From Steroidobacter denitrificans (lineage in GTDB: Bacteria; Pseudomonadota; Gammaproteobacteria; Steroidobacterales; Steroidobacteraceae): DNA of 64,000 nucleotides. Made by a program: the position numbers and the translations under genes. The stretch covers positions 1,328,001 through 1,392,000 of the forward strand of contig NZ_CP011971.1 of NCBI RefSeq assembly GCF_001579945.1, written 5' to 3'. The notes beneath the pieces were generated by a model, which was not told where the DNA came from, made no database searches, and saw only the letters and a program-made list of their open reading frames with translations. This document shows positions 19,769 to 27,052 of this stretch, piece by piece (within the stretch, counting starts at the first letter, position 1; every line of letters begins with the position of its first letter).

Positions 19769-20143
19769 AATTCTGGATTATAGGTGTACGGCCGGGCCAT
19801 GGCATATGCCGGATGACAATGCTGGAACCGGGTGGTGGCTGGGAGCCAGCGGGCCGGCTGAGAGGCCTGCTGAGAGGTCTAGGGGAATTCGATAAAATAT
19901 AGAGACAAAGAGAAGTCACGGAGGACAAAGGGTAGGGCGATAGGCGAGGCCCGTCTCAGCTGGAATGGAAGGTTTCTGACCTGCCCTCGTGGCGCCTCCC
20001 GCAGGATCTGCGGCAAGCAGCCGGGACCGGCAGGCACAATAGGCGCAAGGGGATTGGCGCAAGGGAGTTTGCAAAGGTCCGATCGCTCCTTTAGACTTGC
20101 CCGCCTTTTAGCCCCCTGGCGAAAGATTTTCCCGGAGAATTCA
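19769..20143 (+). promoter_or_regulatory. Leader/intergenic region upstream of rplM
   Basis: These 375 bases between divergent coq7 and rplM hold no supported gene. They contain two direct repeats of GGCGCAAGGG (near 20,042 and 20,056) and a duplicated TGCTGAGAGG-like tract (near 19,858-19,880). They should carry the rplM-rpsI promoter and perhaps a regulatory leader. Confidence 0.4.
20069..20097 (+). promoter_or_regulatory. Candidate sigma-70 promoter of rplM-rpsI
   Basis: TTGCAA (20,069-20,074) and TAGACT (20,092-20,097) are separated by 17 bases, close to the sigma-70 consensus. They lie about 45 bases before the rplM start. This is a pattern match only. Confidence 0.45.
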
Positions 20144-20572
20144 ATGAGAACCGTCTTTGCCAATGCGGCAACGGTGCGTCGCGATTGGTTTGTGGTCGAC
20201 GCGACGGACAAGACCCTGGGCCGCCTGGCTTCGCAGGTCGCTACGCGTCTGCGCGGCAAGCACAAGGCCGCCTATACGCCGAATGTCGATACCGGTGATC
20301 ATATAGTGATCATCAATGCGGGTAAGATCCGCGTGACCGGCCGGAAGATGACGGATAAGTTCTATCATCATCATACGGGCTATTTGGGCAATCTGAAGTC
20401 CACCAGCCTGGAGAAGCTTTTGGACAAGCATCCGGAGCGCGCGATCGAGTTCGCCGTCAAGGGAATGCTGCCCAAGAATTCCCTGGGCCGGAAGATGTTC
20501 AAGAAGCTGCACGTGTTCGCCAGCGGCGAGCATCCGCATGCAGCGCAACAGCCCAAGCCGCTCGAAATTTGA
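20144..20572 (+). CDS. rplM: 50S ribosomal protein L13
   Basis: This 142-residue large-subunit protein has the L13 N-terminus [20 protein letters not shown], the [12 protein letters not shown]-like segment [19 protein letters not shown], and the end [23 protein letters not shown] choose the ATG at 20,144 because a GGAG ribosome site lies 7 bases before it and this is the family start. An open frame extends further upstream but without resemblance. rpsI follows 65 bases later, the universal rplM-rpsI operon. Confidence 0.99.
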   Translation: MRTVFANAATVRRDWFVVDATDKTLGRLASQVATRLRGKHKAAYTPNVDTGDHIVIINAGKIRVTGRKMTDKFYHHHTGYLGNLKSTSLEKLLDKHPERAIEFAVKGMLPKNSLGRKMFKKLHVFASGEHPHAAQQPKPLEI

Positions 20573-20637
20573 TTCGACCGGACCGCAGCGAACTGCAATA
20601 GAGTGAACCGGAACAGATAGACTAGGCTGGAACCTAT

Positions 20638-21030
20638 ATGGCGATTTCCACGAACTACGGCACCGGCCGACGCAAAACCTCCACCGCCCGTGTGTTTTTG
20701 CACAAGGGCAATGGCGACATTCGTATCAACGATCGCACGCTGGATGAATTTTTCGGCCGTAAGACCGCGCGCATGATCGTACGCCAGCCTCTGGAGGCCG
20801 TCGGCATGGCCCAGAGTTTCAACGTCGATGTGACGGTCAAGGGCGGTGGGATTACCGGCCAGGCAGGCGCTATCCGTCATGGCTTGACCCGAGCCCTCAT
20901 CGAGTACGACGAGACGCTGCGCAAGCCGCTGCGTGACGCAGGCTATGTGACCCGCGATGCACGCGAGGTCGAGCGCAAGAAGGTCGGTTTCCGCAAAGCC
21001 CGCCGCGGCACCCAGTTCTCGAAGCGCTGA
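20638..21030 (+). CDS. rpsI: 30S ribosomal protein S9
   Basis: This 130-residue small-subunit protein has the S9 signatures [14 protein letters not shown] at the start, [19 protein letters not shown] in the middle and the basic C-terminus [10 protein letters not shown] that reaches the P-site tRNA. It is the second gene of the rplM-rpsI operon. A hairpin and then tRNA-Gln follow within 33 bases. Confidence 0.99.
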   Translation: MAISTNYGTGRRKTSTARVFLHKGNGDIRINDRTLDEFFGRKTARMIVRQPLEAVGMAQSFNVDVTVKGGGITGQAGAIRHGLTRALIEYDETLRKPLRDAGYVTRDAREVERKKVGFRKARRGTQFSKR

Positions 21031-21054
21031 GCCGTTTCGAGGCTGTCGAACGGC
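21031..21054 (+). other. Hairpin between rpsI and tRNA-Gln
   Basis: GCCGTTTCGA and TCGAACGGC form a 9-bp stem with one bulged T immediately after the rpsI stop. There is no U-tract, so it may be a weak or factor-dependent terminator, or a processing signal between the rpsI mRNA and the tRNA. Confidence 0.4.
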
Positions 21055-21062
21055 TTCGGTAT

Positions 21063-21136
21063 TGGGGGATCGTCTAGCGGTAGGACTACGGACTCTGACT
21101 CCGTCAACCTAGGTTCGAATCCTAGTCCCCCAGCCA
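21063..21136 (+). tRNA. tRNA-Gln (CUG anticodon)
   Basis: A complete tRNA cloverleaf is visible. The acceptor stem TGGGGGA pairs with TCCCCCA, the discriminator is G and CCA is encoded. The anticodon stem ACGGA/TCCGT encloses the loop CTCTGAC, giving anticodon CTG (reads CAG, glutamine). The T arm has GGTTCGAATCC. Its 3' half is repeated at 31.7 kb, marking it as the integration site of the island that follows. The element restored the 3' end on insertion, so the gene is intact. Confidence 0.96.
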
Positions 21137-21138
21137 AC
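21093..21138 (+). repeat. Left attachment repeat (attL), within tRNA-Gln
   Basis: This 46-base direct repeat begins CTCTGACTCCGTCAACC and ends CCCCCAGCCAAC. It overlaps the 3' half of the functional tRNA-Gln gene and is identical to 31,707-31,752. Confidence 0.92.
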
Positions 21139-21144
21139 AAAAAC

Positions 21145-21176
21145 AGCCACTTAGCGCCCGCTAGGTGGCTTTTTTG
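21145..21176 (+). terminator. Rho-independent terminator after tRNA-Gln
   Basis: AGCCACTTAGCG pairs with CGCTAGGTGGCT (12 bp, one G-T pair) and is followed by six T. It should end the tRNA transcript. It lies inside the island side of attL, so it was probably brought in by the element. Confidence 0.85.
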
Positions 21177-21361
21177 TTAGGGCGGCCCGCCCTGAGTCCG
21201 CATTGAGTCAGCACTGAGCTGGCAAAATGGGCTTTCGCCGTAGGCTCTGGCAACGAACCAGGGGCGATTTCATGGTGCGGCTCGCCGGTCGAGCAGAGCG
21301 GGTGTCCATGGCAGGACGAGGGGCGTCGTCGGCTCTGGGTCTGAGTGCAGATGCGCAGCGT

Positions 21362-21448
21362 GGAAAAGTGGCAAAAGTCGATTGGACCGGTTTTGAAAAC
21401 CGGCGTGGGCGTGAGTCCACCGTGGGTTCGAGCCCACCCCATCTGCCA
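21362..21448 (+). pseudogene. Degenerate tRNA-Ser(UGA)-like sequence
   Basis: The anticodon arm CCGGT-TTTGAAA-ACCGG (anticodon TGA), a serine-type long variable arm (GTGGGCGTGAGTCCACC), a T arm GTGGG/CCCAC and an encoded G-CCA end all look like tRNA-Ser. However, the T loop has 6 bases (TTCGAG) instead of 7. The D region (GCAAAAGTCGATTGG) has lost the usual GTGG bases. The 5' acceptor strand GGAAAAG leaves three mismatches against CCCATCT. I read it as a decayed or highly altered tRNA carried by the island. Whether it is expressed or functional cannot be judged from sequence. Confidence 0.6.
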
Positions 21449-21594
21449 GAACTATTTTGATTGTATTCGGCAAAATTTGTTGACCGAACCCAACAATGCC
21501 GACAAGCCTCGGATTTGAAGGCTGTTCCTGTCGATTATGGAAGCGAGCAGCTACACTTCTGCGATTCGACGTGACGCAGATACGAGACGATCAA

Positions 21595-22953
21595 ATGACA
21601 GGTGATAGCACCAACGGCACCCAGCGAACATACAAAGTGATCTCCCTGTTCTCTGGGGCGATGGGGCTCGACATCGGGCTACAAAGGACGGGGCGTTTCG
21701 AAGTCCTCGCCTGCGTGGAGAAGGAGAAATCCTTCTGCGACACCATCAGGGCGAACCAGCGTGCCGGACGGCTGCACTCCCAGCTACGGGTCTATGAGGG
21801 AGACATCAGCAAGTTCGATCCTCTGAAAATCCTGGACGATTGCGGATTGGCACCGGGAGACGTGGATCTGGTTGTCGGGGGGCCGCCATGCCAAGCATTC
21901 AGTACTGCGGGTCGCCGGGGAACGGTGCAGGATCCTCGCGGAACGCTGCTCTGGGAGTACCTCCGATTTATCGAAGCAATCCGGCCCCGCTTCTTCATTA
22001 TGGAGAACGTTCGTGGTCTCCTGTCGGCCGCCCTTCGCCATCGTCGTATTGCCGACCGTAACGCTAGACCGCTGGAGCCGGATGAGATGCCGGGATCGGT
22101 CGTCAGACTATTCGCTGAGGACTTGCAGAAGGCGACGGGCGGCCCCTATCACATGGACTGCTTTGAGGTGAATGCCGTCAATTACGGTGCACCCCAACTT
22201 CGAGAGCGAGCAATATTCATCGGCAACCGCTACAACACCACCGTTGACTTCCCTGATCCCACCCATGGGCCGCAGCGGCCAGACAACGTAAGAACGCTGT
22301 TTGATGAGCCTCGGCCCCTATCTCCCTGGCGCACGCTGGGCGACGCGATAGGAGACATAGATGACCCAGGGGATGTGATCATGGATTTCAGCCCCCGCAA
22401 AAAGAGCTTTCTAAGCATGGTGCCGCCAGGCTCCAACTGGCGCAGCCTGCCGGAGGAACAGCAGCGGGAATCCATGGGCCGGGCGTGGTTCGCGAAAGGC
22501 GGGCGTTCGGGATGGTGGCGCCGGCTGAGCTACGACCTTCCATGCCCTACGCTGGTCACGATGCCCAATCACGCCAGCACCGCTCTGTGCCATCCATCCG
22601 AGGTTCGTGCGCTTTCGTTGAAGGAATACGCTGCCGTTCAAGAGTTCCCCTCGGACTGGGAATTCTGTGGCACGACGCAGCAACAATACGCACAAGTCGG
22701 CAATGCGGTTCCGGTGAGGCTCGGAGAAGTGACGGGGCAGGTAGTGGCGGAACAGATGGACCGCCTCGCCGCGTCGGGCTGGCAGCCGGCGGCGGAACCT
22801 CCAGAGCATTATCGCATCGTATACGTCCAGTCGCACGTCAGGACGCGCCAGTGGTTCAAGAGGGGAGAAACCTTCGTCTGGTCAGATGGGGAAGAGAACT
22901 CGCGCGCGACCTACGACGCGCCTCAGACACTTCGCCGCGTAAGCGCCATTTAG
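21595..22953 (+). CDS. DNA (cytosine-5) methyltransferase
   Basis: This 452-residue C5 methyltransferase starts at MTGDSTNGTQ; the upstream in-frame stretch does not match the family. It has motif I (VISLFSGAMGLDIGL, SAM binding), motif IV with catalytic Cys99 in GGPPCQAFS, motif VI ENV (137-139), motif VIII QLRERAIFIG, a target-recognition region near residues 280-350, and motifs IX/X ending QVGNAVPVRLGE. It methylates cytosine in a specific DNA sequence and should protect the host from the endonuclease encoded 10 bases downstream. Spacing and shared direction indicate a type II restriction-modification pair. The specificity cannot be read from sequence. Confidence 0.95.
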   Translation: MTGDSTNGTQRTYKVISLFSGAMGLDIGLQRTGRFEVLACVEKEKSFCDTIRANQRAGRLHSQLRVYEGDISKFDPLKILDDCGLAPGDVDLVVGGPPCQAFSTAGRRGTVQDPRGTLLWEYLRFIEAIRPRFFIMENVRGLLSAALRHRRIADRNARPLEPDEMPGSVVRLFAEDLQKATGGPYHMDCFEVNAVNYGAPQLRERAIFIGNRYNTTVDFPDPTHGPQRPDNVRTLFDEPRPLSPWRTLGDAIGDIDDPGDVIMDFSPRKKSFLSMVPPGSNWRSLPEEQQRESMGRAWFAKGGRSGWWRRLSYDLPCPTLVTMPNHASTALCHPSEVRALSLKEYAAVQEFPSDWEFCGTTQQQYAQVGNAVPVRLGEVTGQVVAEQMDRLAASGWQPAAEPPEHYRIVYVQSHVRTRQWFKRGETFVWSDGEENSRATYDAPQTLRRVSAI

Positions 22954-22963
22954 GAGGACACCA

Positions 22964-24055
22964 ATGGCTTCGAAACCGCGGGCGAACCCCTTTTTCCATG
23001 CCCTCAAATCTCGGCGTCACGTCTTCAGTCCCGAAGAAATCGTTGCACTATTCAACCAAGTGGATGAAGCCCGCGTCGACACGCTGGCCGCCGCGCTGAC
23101 AGGGTACATCAGCACCAATCTCCCGATCGCCTTCGAGCGCAGAAATGGCCTCGCCGACTATAGGACGAATCCTTATGTTCTGATGACATCTGCCAGCGTG
23201 ATGAACCTTGCTGACCCGGCTCGCTTCGGCGATTTCCTGTTCAACAGCAAGCTCTATATGGCGCTGGAGACTTCCTTCGGAAAACAGATCGAAGCGGCTT
23301 TCGTCAGTCAATATCCGATCGCCGCAACTCATCGTTGGACGGATGCCCCGGAAAAATTGGCCGAATTCGCGAAACTCACCGGACTGGACCGCCAAGCTCG
23401 CGCGCAGCAGCGTCTAAGCTCAGTATGGCGGGAGATCGATCGTTCCTGTGTAGTCGGAAACCGACGCTTTCTGACATCGATCAAGAGCGGCCCGAACACC
23501 ATCAACGACACGCAGGTAGCGGGGATGACCCATGCCATCCTAACCAACTACAAGGCTTGGATGGACGACACCCGCAGCACCTACCCCAATGTCAGCGAAC
23601 TCGACATCGTGCTGGGACTGACTTACGGCACGGATCGGACGACGAACAACAAAGAGAACCAGATTCTGGTAAAGCTCCTTGAGCAAGGTTTCGAGGAAGA
23701 GGACGCGGTCAACAAGCCCGGAATCCTGATCGATCAGAGCACCAGATCGGTACGGGTGTACCGCTGCATCGGTCGCGAGTTCTGGGCGTTTGTCGGCCAA
23801 CCTGACGCTCCGGAGACAACGCAGTTTGTATTCCTTGAGATTTTGCTGGCGTTGGCGAAAGCTCTCGGCAGTGGCATCGCGGCCGCAGACATCGAGACGC
23901 GCATCAACACCAAGCTGCAGCACCTTGCCGTTGCGCTTGCGAAGCTACAGTTTCCGAGAAACAGTCTTCCGGAATGGGTGCGGGACGACTTCAGCGACGA
24001 TCAGCTTTTCTGGTTCGCTACTGCGATGACCGCATTCTATGACGAAGGAATCTAA
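22964..24055 (+). CDS. Putative type II restriction endonuclease (PmeII-like, tentative)
   Basis: This 363-residue protein follows the methyltransferase stop by 10 bases behind a strong AGGAGG ribosome site. It lacks transmembrane segments. Position and size make it the cognate endonuclease. The sequence also recalls to me the PmeII-type endonuclease family (NPFFHALKSRRHVF, RNGLADYRTNPYVLMTS, VGNRRFLTSIKSGPNTIND), but that recollection needs a search. The segment DRSCVVGNRRFLTSIKSGP is a plausible D-(x)n-(S)xK nuclease core, as is ELDIVLGLTYG nearby. If active, it would cut unmethylated incoming DNA and make the island hard to lose. Confidence 0.75.
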   Translation: MASKPRANPFFHALKSRRHVFSPEEIVALFNQVDEARVDTLAAALTGYISTNLPIAFERRNGLADYRTNPYVLMTSASVMNLADPARFGDFLFNSKLYMALETSFGKQIEAAFVSQYPIAATHRWTDAPEKLAEFAKLTGLDRQARAQQRLSSVWREIDRSCVVGNRRFLTSIKSGPNTINDTQVAGMTHAILTNYKAWMDDTRSTYPNVSELDIVLGLTYGTDRTTNNKENQILVKLLEQGFEEEDAVNKPGILIDQSTRSVRVYRCIGREFWAFVGQPDAPETTQFVFLEILLALAKALGSGIAAADIETRINTKLQHLAVALAKLQFPRNSLPEWVRDDFSDDQLFWFATAMTAFYDEGI

Positions 24056-24519
24056 CCTGAATCCTTGTGGTCGATACCCACGATGGACCGAGGACGTGGC
24101 CTTACGCTCCTCCAGGTGAGACATTGCGTGAAACCTGAAAACTGGCGTCTGAACGCACCGCCGGTCAGATGCTCCTGCGGCCCTTAGGACCGTCGGAAGA
24201 CGCGGTTTCGGTTCCGGCAAGCATCCGGTGTCTCAAAGTGATTGACACGTTCCGCACCGGCATGTGCGCCGCTACAGGCTGCGCAACGGTGCCGCCAGTA
24301 CCTAAGGCGGCAGTGTGGTGATCGTCGCCCCTGTCGCCCGCTACGTTCGCGCTGCCGGACAAACGACAGTGGGTGTCGTTGTCACACGTTGAAGGCAGCG
24401 TCAGGCAGGTAGGAGCTGCCTCGTCCCGCTGCCGCGGAGGTTGGATCTACGAGGGACTCGCCGCTATGCCACGGCTCCCGTTGGGCTAGAGCAAATCGTA
24501 ACGGCAGTATCTTCTCCGG
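24056..24519. other. Gene-free stretch within the island
   Basis: No ORF in these 464 bases has a ribosome site, family resemblance or convincing codon use. A short hairpin ACGACA/TGTCGT lies near 24,363. The region separates the restriction-modification pair from the leftward XRE gene and may be decayed sequence. Confidence 0.4.
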
Positions 24520-24759
24520 TTAACCTCGGTCCAATATCTTCCTGAGAAGGTCTGGCGCGCTGGCCCCCAGCGCGTCCGCATATTCGCAAAACTCCAGAAC
24601 ATTTAGCTGGCGCTCGCCGGATTCGATCTTTCCGACGAACGAATGGGCACGCCGCAGGACCGCCGCTAACTCCCTCTGTGTCATCCCAGCATCGTGACGA
24701 GCAGCCGCCAGGGCGGTTATCAGTGCCCGGTGCCGGGCCGTCCTTAGCTGCTTGGTCAT
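24520..24759 (-). CDS. XRE-family helix-turn-helix regulator
   Basis: This 79-residue protein is almost entirely one XRE (Cro/C1-type) DNA-binding domain: LAAARHDAGMTQRELAAVLRRAHSFVGKIESGERQLNVLEFCEYADALGAS. Size and form resemble restriction-modification controller (C) proteins and small phage/plasmid repressors. Its start lies 27 bases from a palindrome (24,786-24,801), which could be an autoregulatory operator, and it is divergent from a secreted-protein gene. It is 464 bases past the endonuclease and on the opposite strand, so control of the restriction genes is possible but unproven. Confidence 0.85.
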   Translation of the reverse strand: MTKQLRTARHRALITALAAARHDAGMTQRELAAVLRRAHSFVGKIESGERQLNVLEFCEYADALGASAPDLLRKILDRG

Positions 24760-24785
24760 CCAATCCCGTCCCCAATTCAGGAGCG

Positions 24786-24801
24786 GGTCACATTACTGAC
24801 C
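24786..24801. promoter_or_regulatory. Candidate XRE operator, GGTCA-N6-TGACC
   Basis: A perfect 5-bp inverted repeat with a 6-base spacer lies in the 116-base divergent region between the XRE gene and the secreted-protein gene. A related half-site pattern, GCGGGTCAC versus GCGGGTTAC, recurs about 41 bases further on (near 24,825). Confidence 0.45.
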
Positions 24802-24875
24802 ATTATCTATGCTCCCATTTAGGGGGCGGGTTACTATTGGACGGCTCGTCGGGAGCGCAACAAGAGATTGCGGAT

Positions 24876-25511
24876 ATGAGAGCTATTGTATTGGCTGGGC
24901 TTGTAATGGTCGGAACCGGCCAGGCTCAACAAACCTCATCGGACACGATATTTGGACTGGAATTAAACGCGCCGATCACCCTGTCCGAATGCGAAAAAAC
25001 GAAGATACTCGGAGACTACGTCTACAGGTCCATTGTTCATGATGGGATGTGCTACGAGCGCTCTTACAAGTTCAAAAAGACAAAACGCATGTACCGTGAG
25101 GGGCCTCTCGTTGACGAGCAGATAGTGGTGAAGTTCGCACACAAGAACAGACCGCCAATCGGCAACGGTTATTCATTCACGGCAATATTGAAGGGCGGAA
25201 ATCTGATTTCGGTTTTCACCCGAACAGACGGCATTGGTTCCCAAACTCAAGATCTTGCTCTGTTAGATCAAAAATTCGGGACACCGACCCGGCTGGAACG
25301 ACTGTCCCTACAGAATGGGGCGGGCGCGAAATTTGAGGGCCTGATAGCAGAGTGGGAGTTGCCTTCCGGGACTTACGTTAGGCTGGCAAGTCCGGACCTA
25401 ACGTTGGCAAGCCGCCCGAATGTTGGCTCTCTTTCCGTCATGACCGCAGACGCTCGGGCGGAACAGATAGGGAAAGAGAAGGCGGCCGATGCCGAACGGA
25501 CAAAGCTATAA
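24876..25511 (+). CDS. Predicted secreted protein of unknown function
   Basis: This 211-residue product begins with a cleavable-looking signal peptide (MRAIVLAGLVMVGTGQAQQ, predicted cut after AQA-like GQA). The start at 24,876 is chosen because it opens directly with the signal sequence. The mature part is hydrophilic, has Cys at about residues 42 and 64 (LSECEKTK, GMCYERSY) that could form a disulfide, and ends in a lysine/glutamate-rich helix. I do not recognise a family. G+C content is much lower than that of the core genes, which marks it as recently acquired. Its promoter region is shared with the XRE regulator. Confidence 0.6.
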   Translation: MRAIVLAGLVMVGTGQAQQTSSDTIFGLELNAPITLSECEKTKILGDYVYRSIVHDGMCYERSYKFKKTKRMYREGPLVDEQIVVKFAHKNRPPIGNGYSFTAILKGGNLISVFTRTDGIGSQTQDLALLDQKFGTPTRLERLSLQNGAGAKFEGLIAEWELPSGTYVRLASPDLTLASRPNVGSLSVMTADARAEQIGKEKAADAERTKL

Positions 25512-25580
25512 CCCCACCCCAAAAACGACACCGGTGCGGCAGCTAGCCCTCCACCCGTGGTGGTCGCCGGCTTTCCAGCA

Positions 25581-25925
25581 TCAGTGCACAGCCGCGAAAG
25601 GAGGCGTCCTAATGCCGCGTAGCAAGATGTCGGCTTGCTTGCGACCAAACGAGGCACGCAGACTGTCGCGGCTATTCTGCAGGTCTTCCGAAGGCGATAT
25701 CAGCCCAACAGGGAACGGCACAGTGTCATTATGCACCAGACGCCAGACCATTTCGGGCAACTGCTCATGCGCACCAATCCAGCGATAGACCAACTCCACT
25801 GCGGCCATCGCTCGCTCTTCTAAGGTGTAGTAACGTGCGTTCTTCGCAGACGCTATGCCTTCCAGCACGGGCTCGCAGTAGCTCATCAGATGGTGGTGGC
25901 GGGTAACAATTTCGATAGCGTTCAT
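25581..25925 (-). CDS. Hypothetical island protein, 114 residues
   Basis: This is a small soluble protein (MNAIEIVTRHHHLMSY...) without signal or transmembrane segments, probably mostly helical. Its ATG overlaps the stop of the DUF5681-like gene by 4 bases, so the two are translationally coupled and likely work together. It is the last gene of the leftward island block. I do not recognise a family. A gene is supported by the overlap and by its ordinary codon use. Confidence 0.6.
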   Translation of the reverse strand: MNAIEIVTRHHHLMSYCEPVLEGIASAKNARYYTLEERAMAAVELVYRWIGAHEQLPEMVWRLVHNDTVPFPVGLISPSEDLQNSRDSLRASFGRKQADILLRGIRTPPFAAVH

Positions 25926-26392
25926 GGGGTGTCCGGGGTGAGGGCGGAGGTGTCGGCGGGTAAGGAAGCATTCACAAAATCGCTGCGGGCAAAACGATTC
26001 AGCGCCTCGACAATTTCAGCTGCGTTATCGCTGGTTCTGTCTAGCAGGGCAATCTCGGCAGACTGCCGCAGCATGTGCGTGATGGCCTTGCCTTCGTCTA
26101 TGTTCAGTTCGCCGTTTGCTATCGCTATCCATACCTGATCCAGTTGCTTGGACAGGGGTAGCGAGCGATCTAGGTCGAATACAACGGGAGCGGCGATCGG
26201 CCGCAGTGTCGGTACGGCACGGTTCAGAACAAGGGCTGCGGCTTGCACGTCCCCCTCAATGGCAAGCTCAATTATCTTGGCTTGCACGGCGGGTGCGGCT
26301 TCGGTCAAGGCGCGCTGTAGAGCAGTGCGCCGATCTGGAATGCCTCTTGGTCTACCCGCAGGATTGCCTGACTGACCTTTGACGAATGGCAT
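25922..26392 (-). CDS. DUF5681-like protein
   Basis: This 156-residue protein begins MPFVKGQSGNPAGRPRG, the characteristic short motif (GQSGNPAGRP) of the DUF5681 group found in phage and island genes, often beside packaging or mobile genes. The motif is basic and may bind DNA. The rest is helical (TALQRALTEAAPAVQAKIIELA, MLRQSAEIALLDRTSDNAAEIVEAL), somewhat like small-terminase proteins, though no large terminase is present. It is coupled to the downstream 114-residue gene. A function in replication or packaging is a guess. Confidence 0.7.
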   Translation of the reverse strand: MPFVKGQSGNPAGRPRGIPDRRTALQRALTEAAPAVQAKIIELAIEGDVQAAALVLNRAVPTLRPIAAPVVFDLDRSLPLSKQLDQVWIAIANGELNIDEGKAITHMLRQSAEIALLDRTSDNAAEIVEALNRFARSDFVNASLPADTSALTPDTP

Positions 26393-26477
26393 GGCTGTTG
26401 CTCTTAGCAGTAGGAGATCAATGCTGCCATTTACACAAATCGTTTTGCGTCATAGCAAGGACCACAATGCATTGCGA

Positions 26478-26741
26478 TCACCCCGTCTCCGGCACAGCTT
26501 CACTGGACGCGGTATCCGTCCACTGACGCCGGCCTCCGTGTAGTGGTGCGGCTCCGCCGAGCACTGCTGCCGTCGCCGAAGTCTGACTGTCAGGCTGCGG
26601 GATGTCGGGCGTCGGTACCCAGCTTCCTGTGTTCCCGTGGAGCAGCCAGACCGTACCATCGTTGCAGACGGCAGCGACCATGTCAGGGTCACCAATGTGG
26701 CTGGCCAAGGCACAAGAAATTTGGACAATCTTCCGATTCAT
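26478..26741 (-). CDS. Hypothetical island protein, 87 residues
   Basis: This small protein begins MNRKIVQISCALAS and contains VAAVCNDGTVWLLHGNTGSWVPTPD, a short beta-rich stretch that looks like one repeat of a propeller-type fold. The C-terminal third is low-complexity and less protein-like. Its start overlaps the end of the preceding open frame by 4 bases. No family is recognised. Confidence rests on the conserved-looking first 55 residues and on position in the same-strand block. Confidence 0.5.
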   Translation of the reverse strand: MNRKIVQISCALASHIGDPDMVAAVCNDGTVWLLHGNTGSWVPTPDIPQPDSQTSATAAVLGGAAPLHGGRRQWTDTASSEAVPETG

Positions 26742-27052
26742 AATTTGGGTTCCTTATGGGCGTTTTGCCCGTGTTGACGCAGACTCCAGACCCACTCGAC
26801 CTGCGTCGGTGTCGAGCGAATAAAAACAATCGTTTCCTTTCCTAGGTATCCGGCGTGCGTGTTCGTGCCGCCTCGTGATGAGCCGTTTGCCCTGATTGCC
26901 CTTGCGTCCCCATGGGCCATATCCCTATAGCTGCGCTTTCCTATTGTCGTCTGGCCCAAACCAAACATGGGGAAACAAGGGCTAAGAGGGGCAACGGCAG
27001 TTTCACTTGGAACAGCCTGCGGTAGGTGAGACAAGGATAAACAGTTCGACAT
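26738..27052 (-). CDS. Doubtful 104-residue ORF after the primase gene
   Basis: The frame starts directly after the primase stop (TAAATG junction) and ends overlapping the next small gene. That spacing would suit an operon. The translation is rich in Arg, Gly and Ser (RAIRANGSSRGGTNTHAGYL) and has no recognisable domain, so the segment could equally be a non-coding spacer or RNA leader for the 87-residue gene. Apart from this frame the 311 bases hold nothing else I can support. Confidence 0.35.
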   Translation of the reverse strand: MSNCLSLSHLPQAVPSETAVAPLSPCFPMFGLGQTTIGKRSYRDMAHGDARAIRANGSSRGGTNTHAGYLGKETIVFIRSTPTQVEWVWSLRQHGQNAHKEPKL

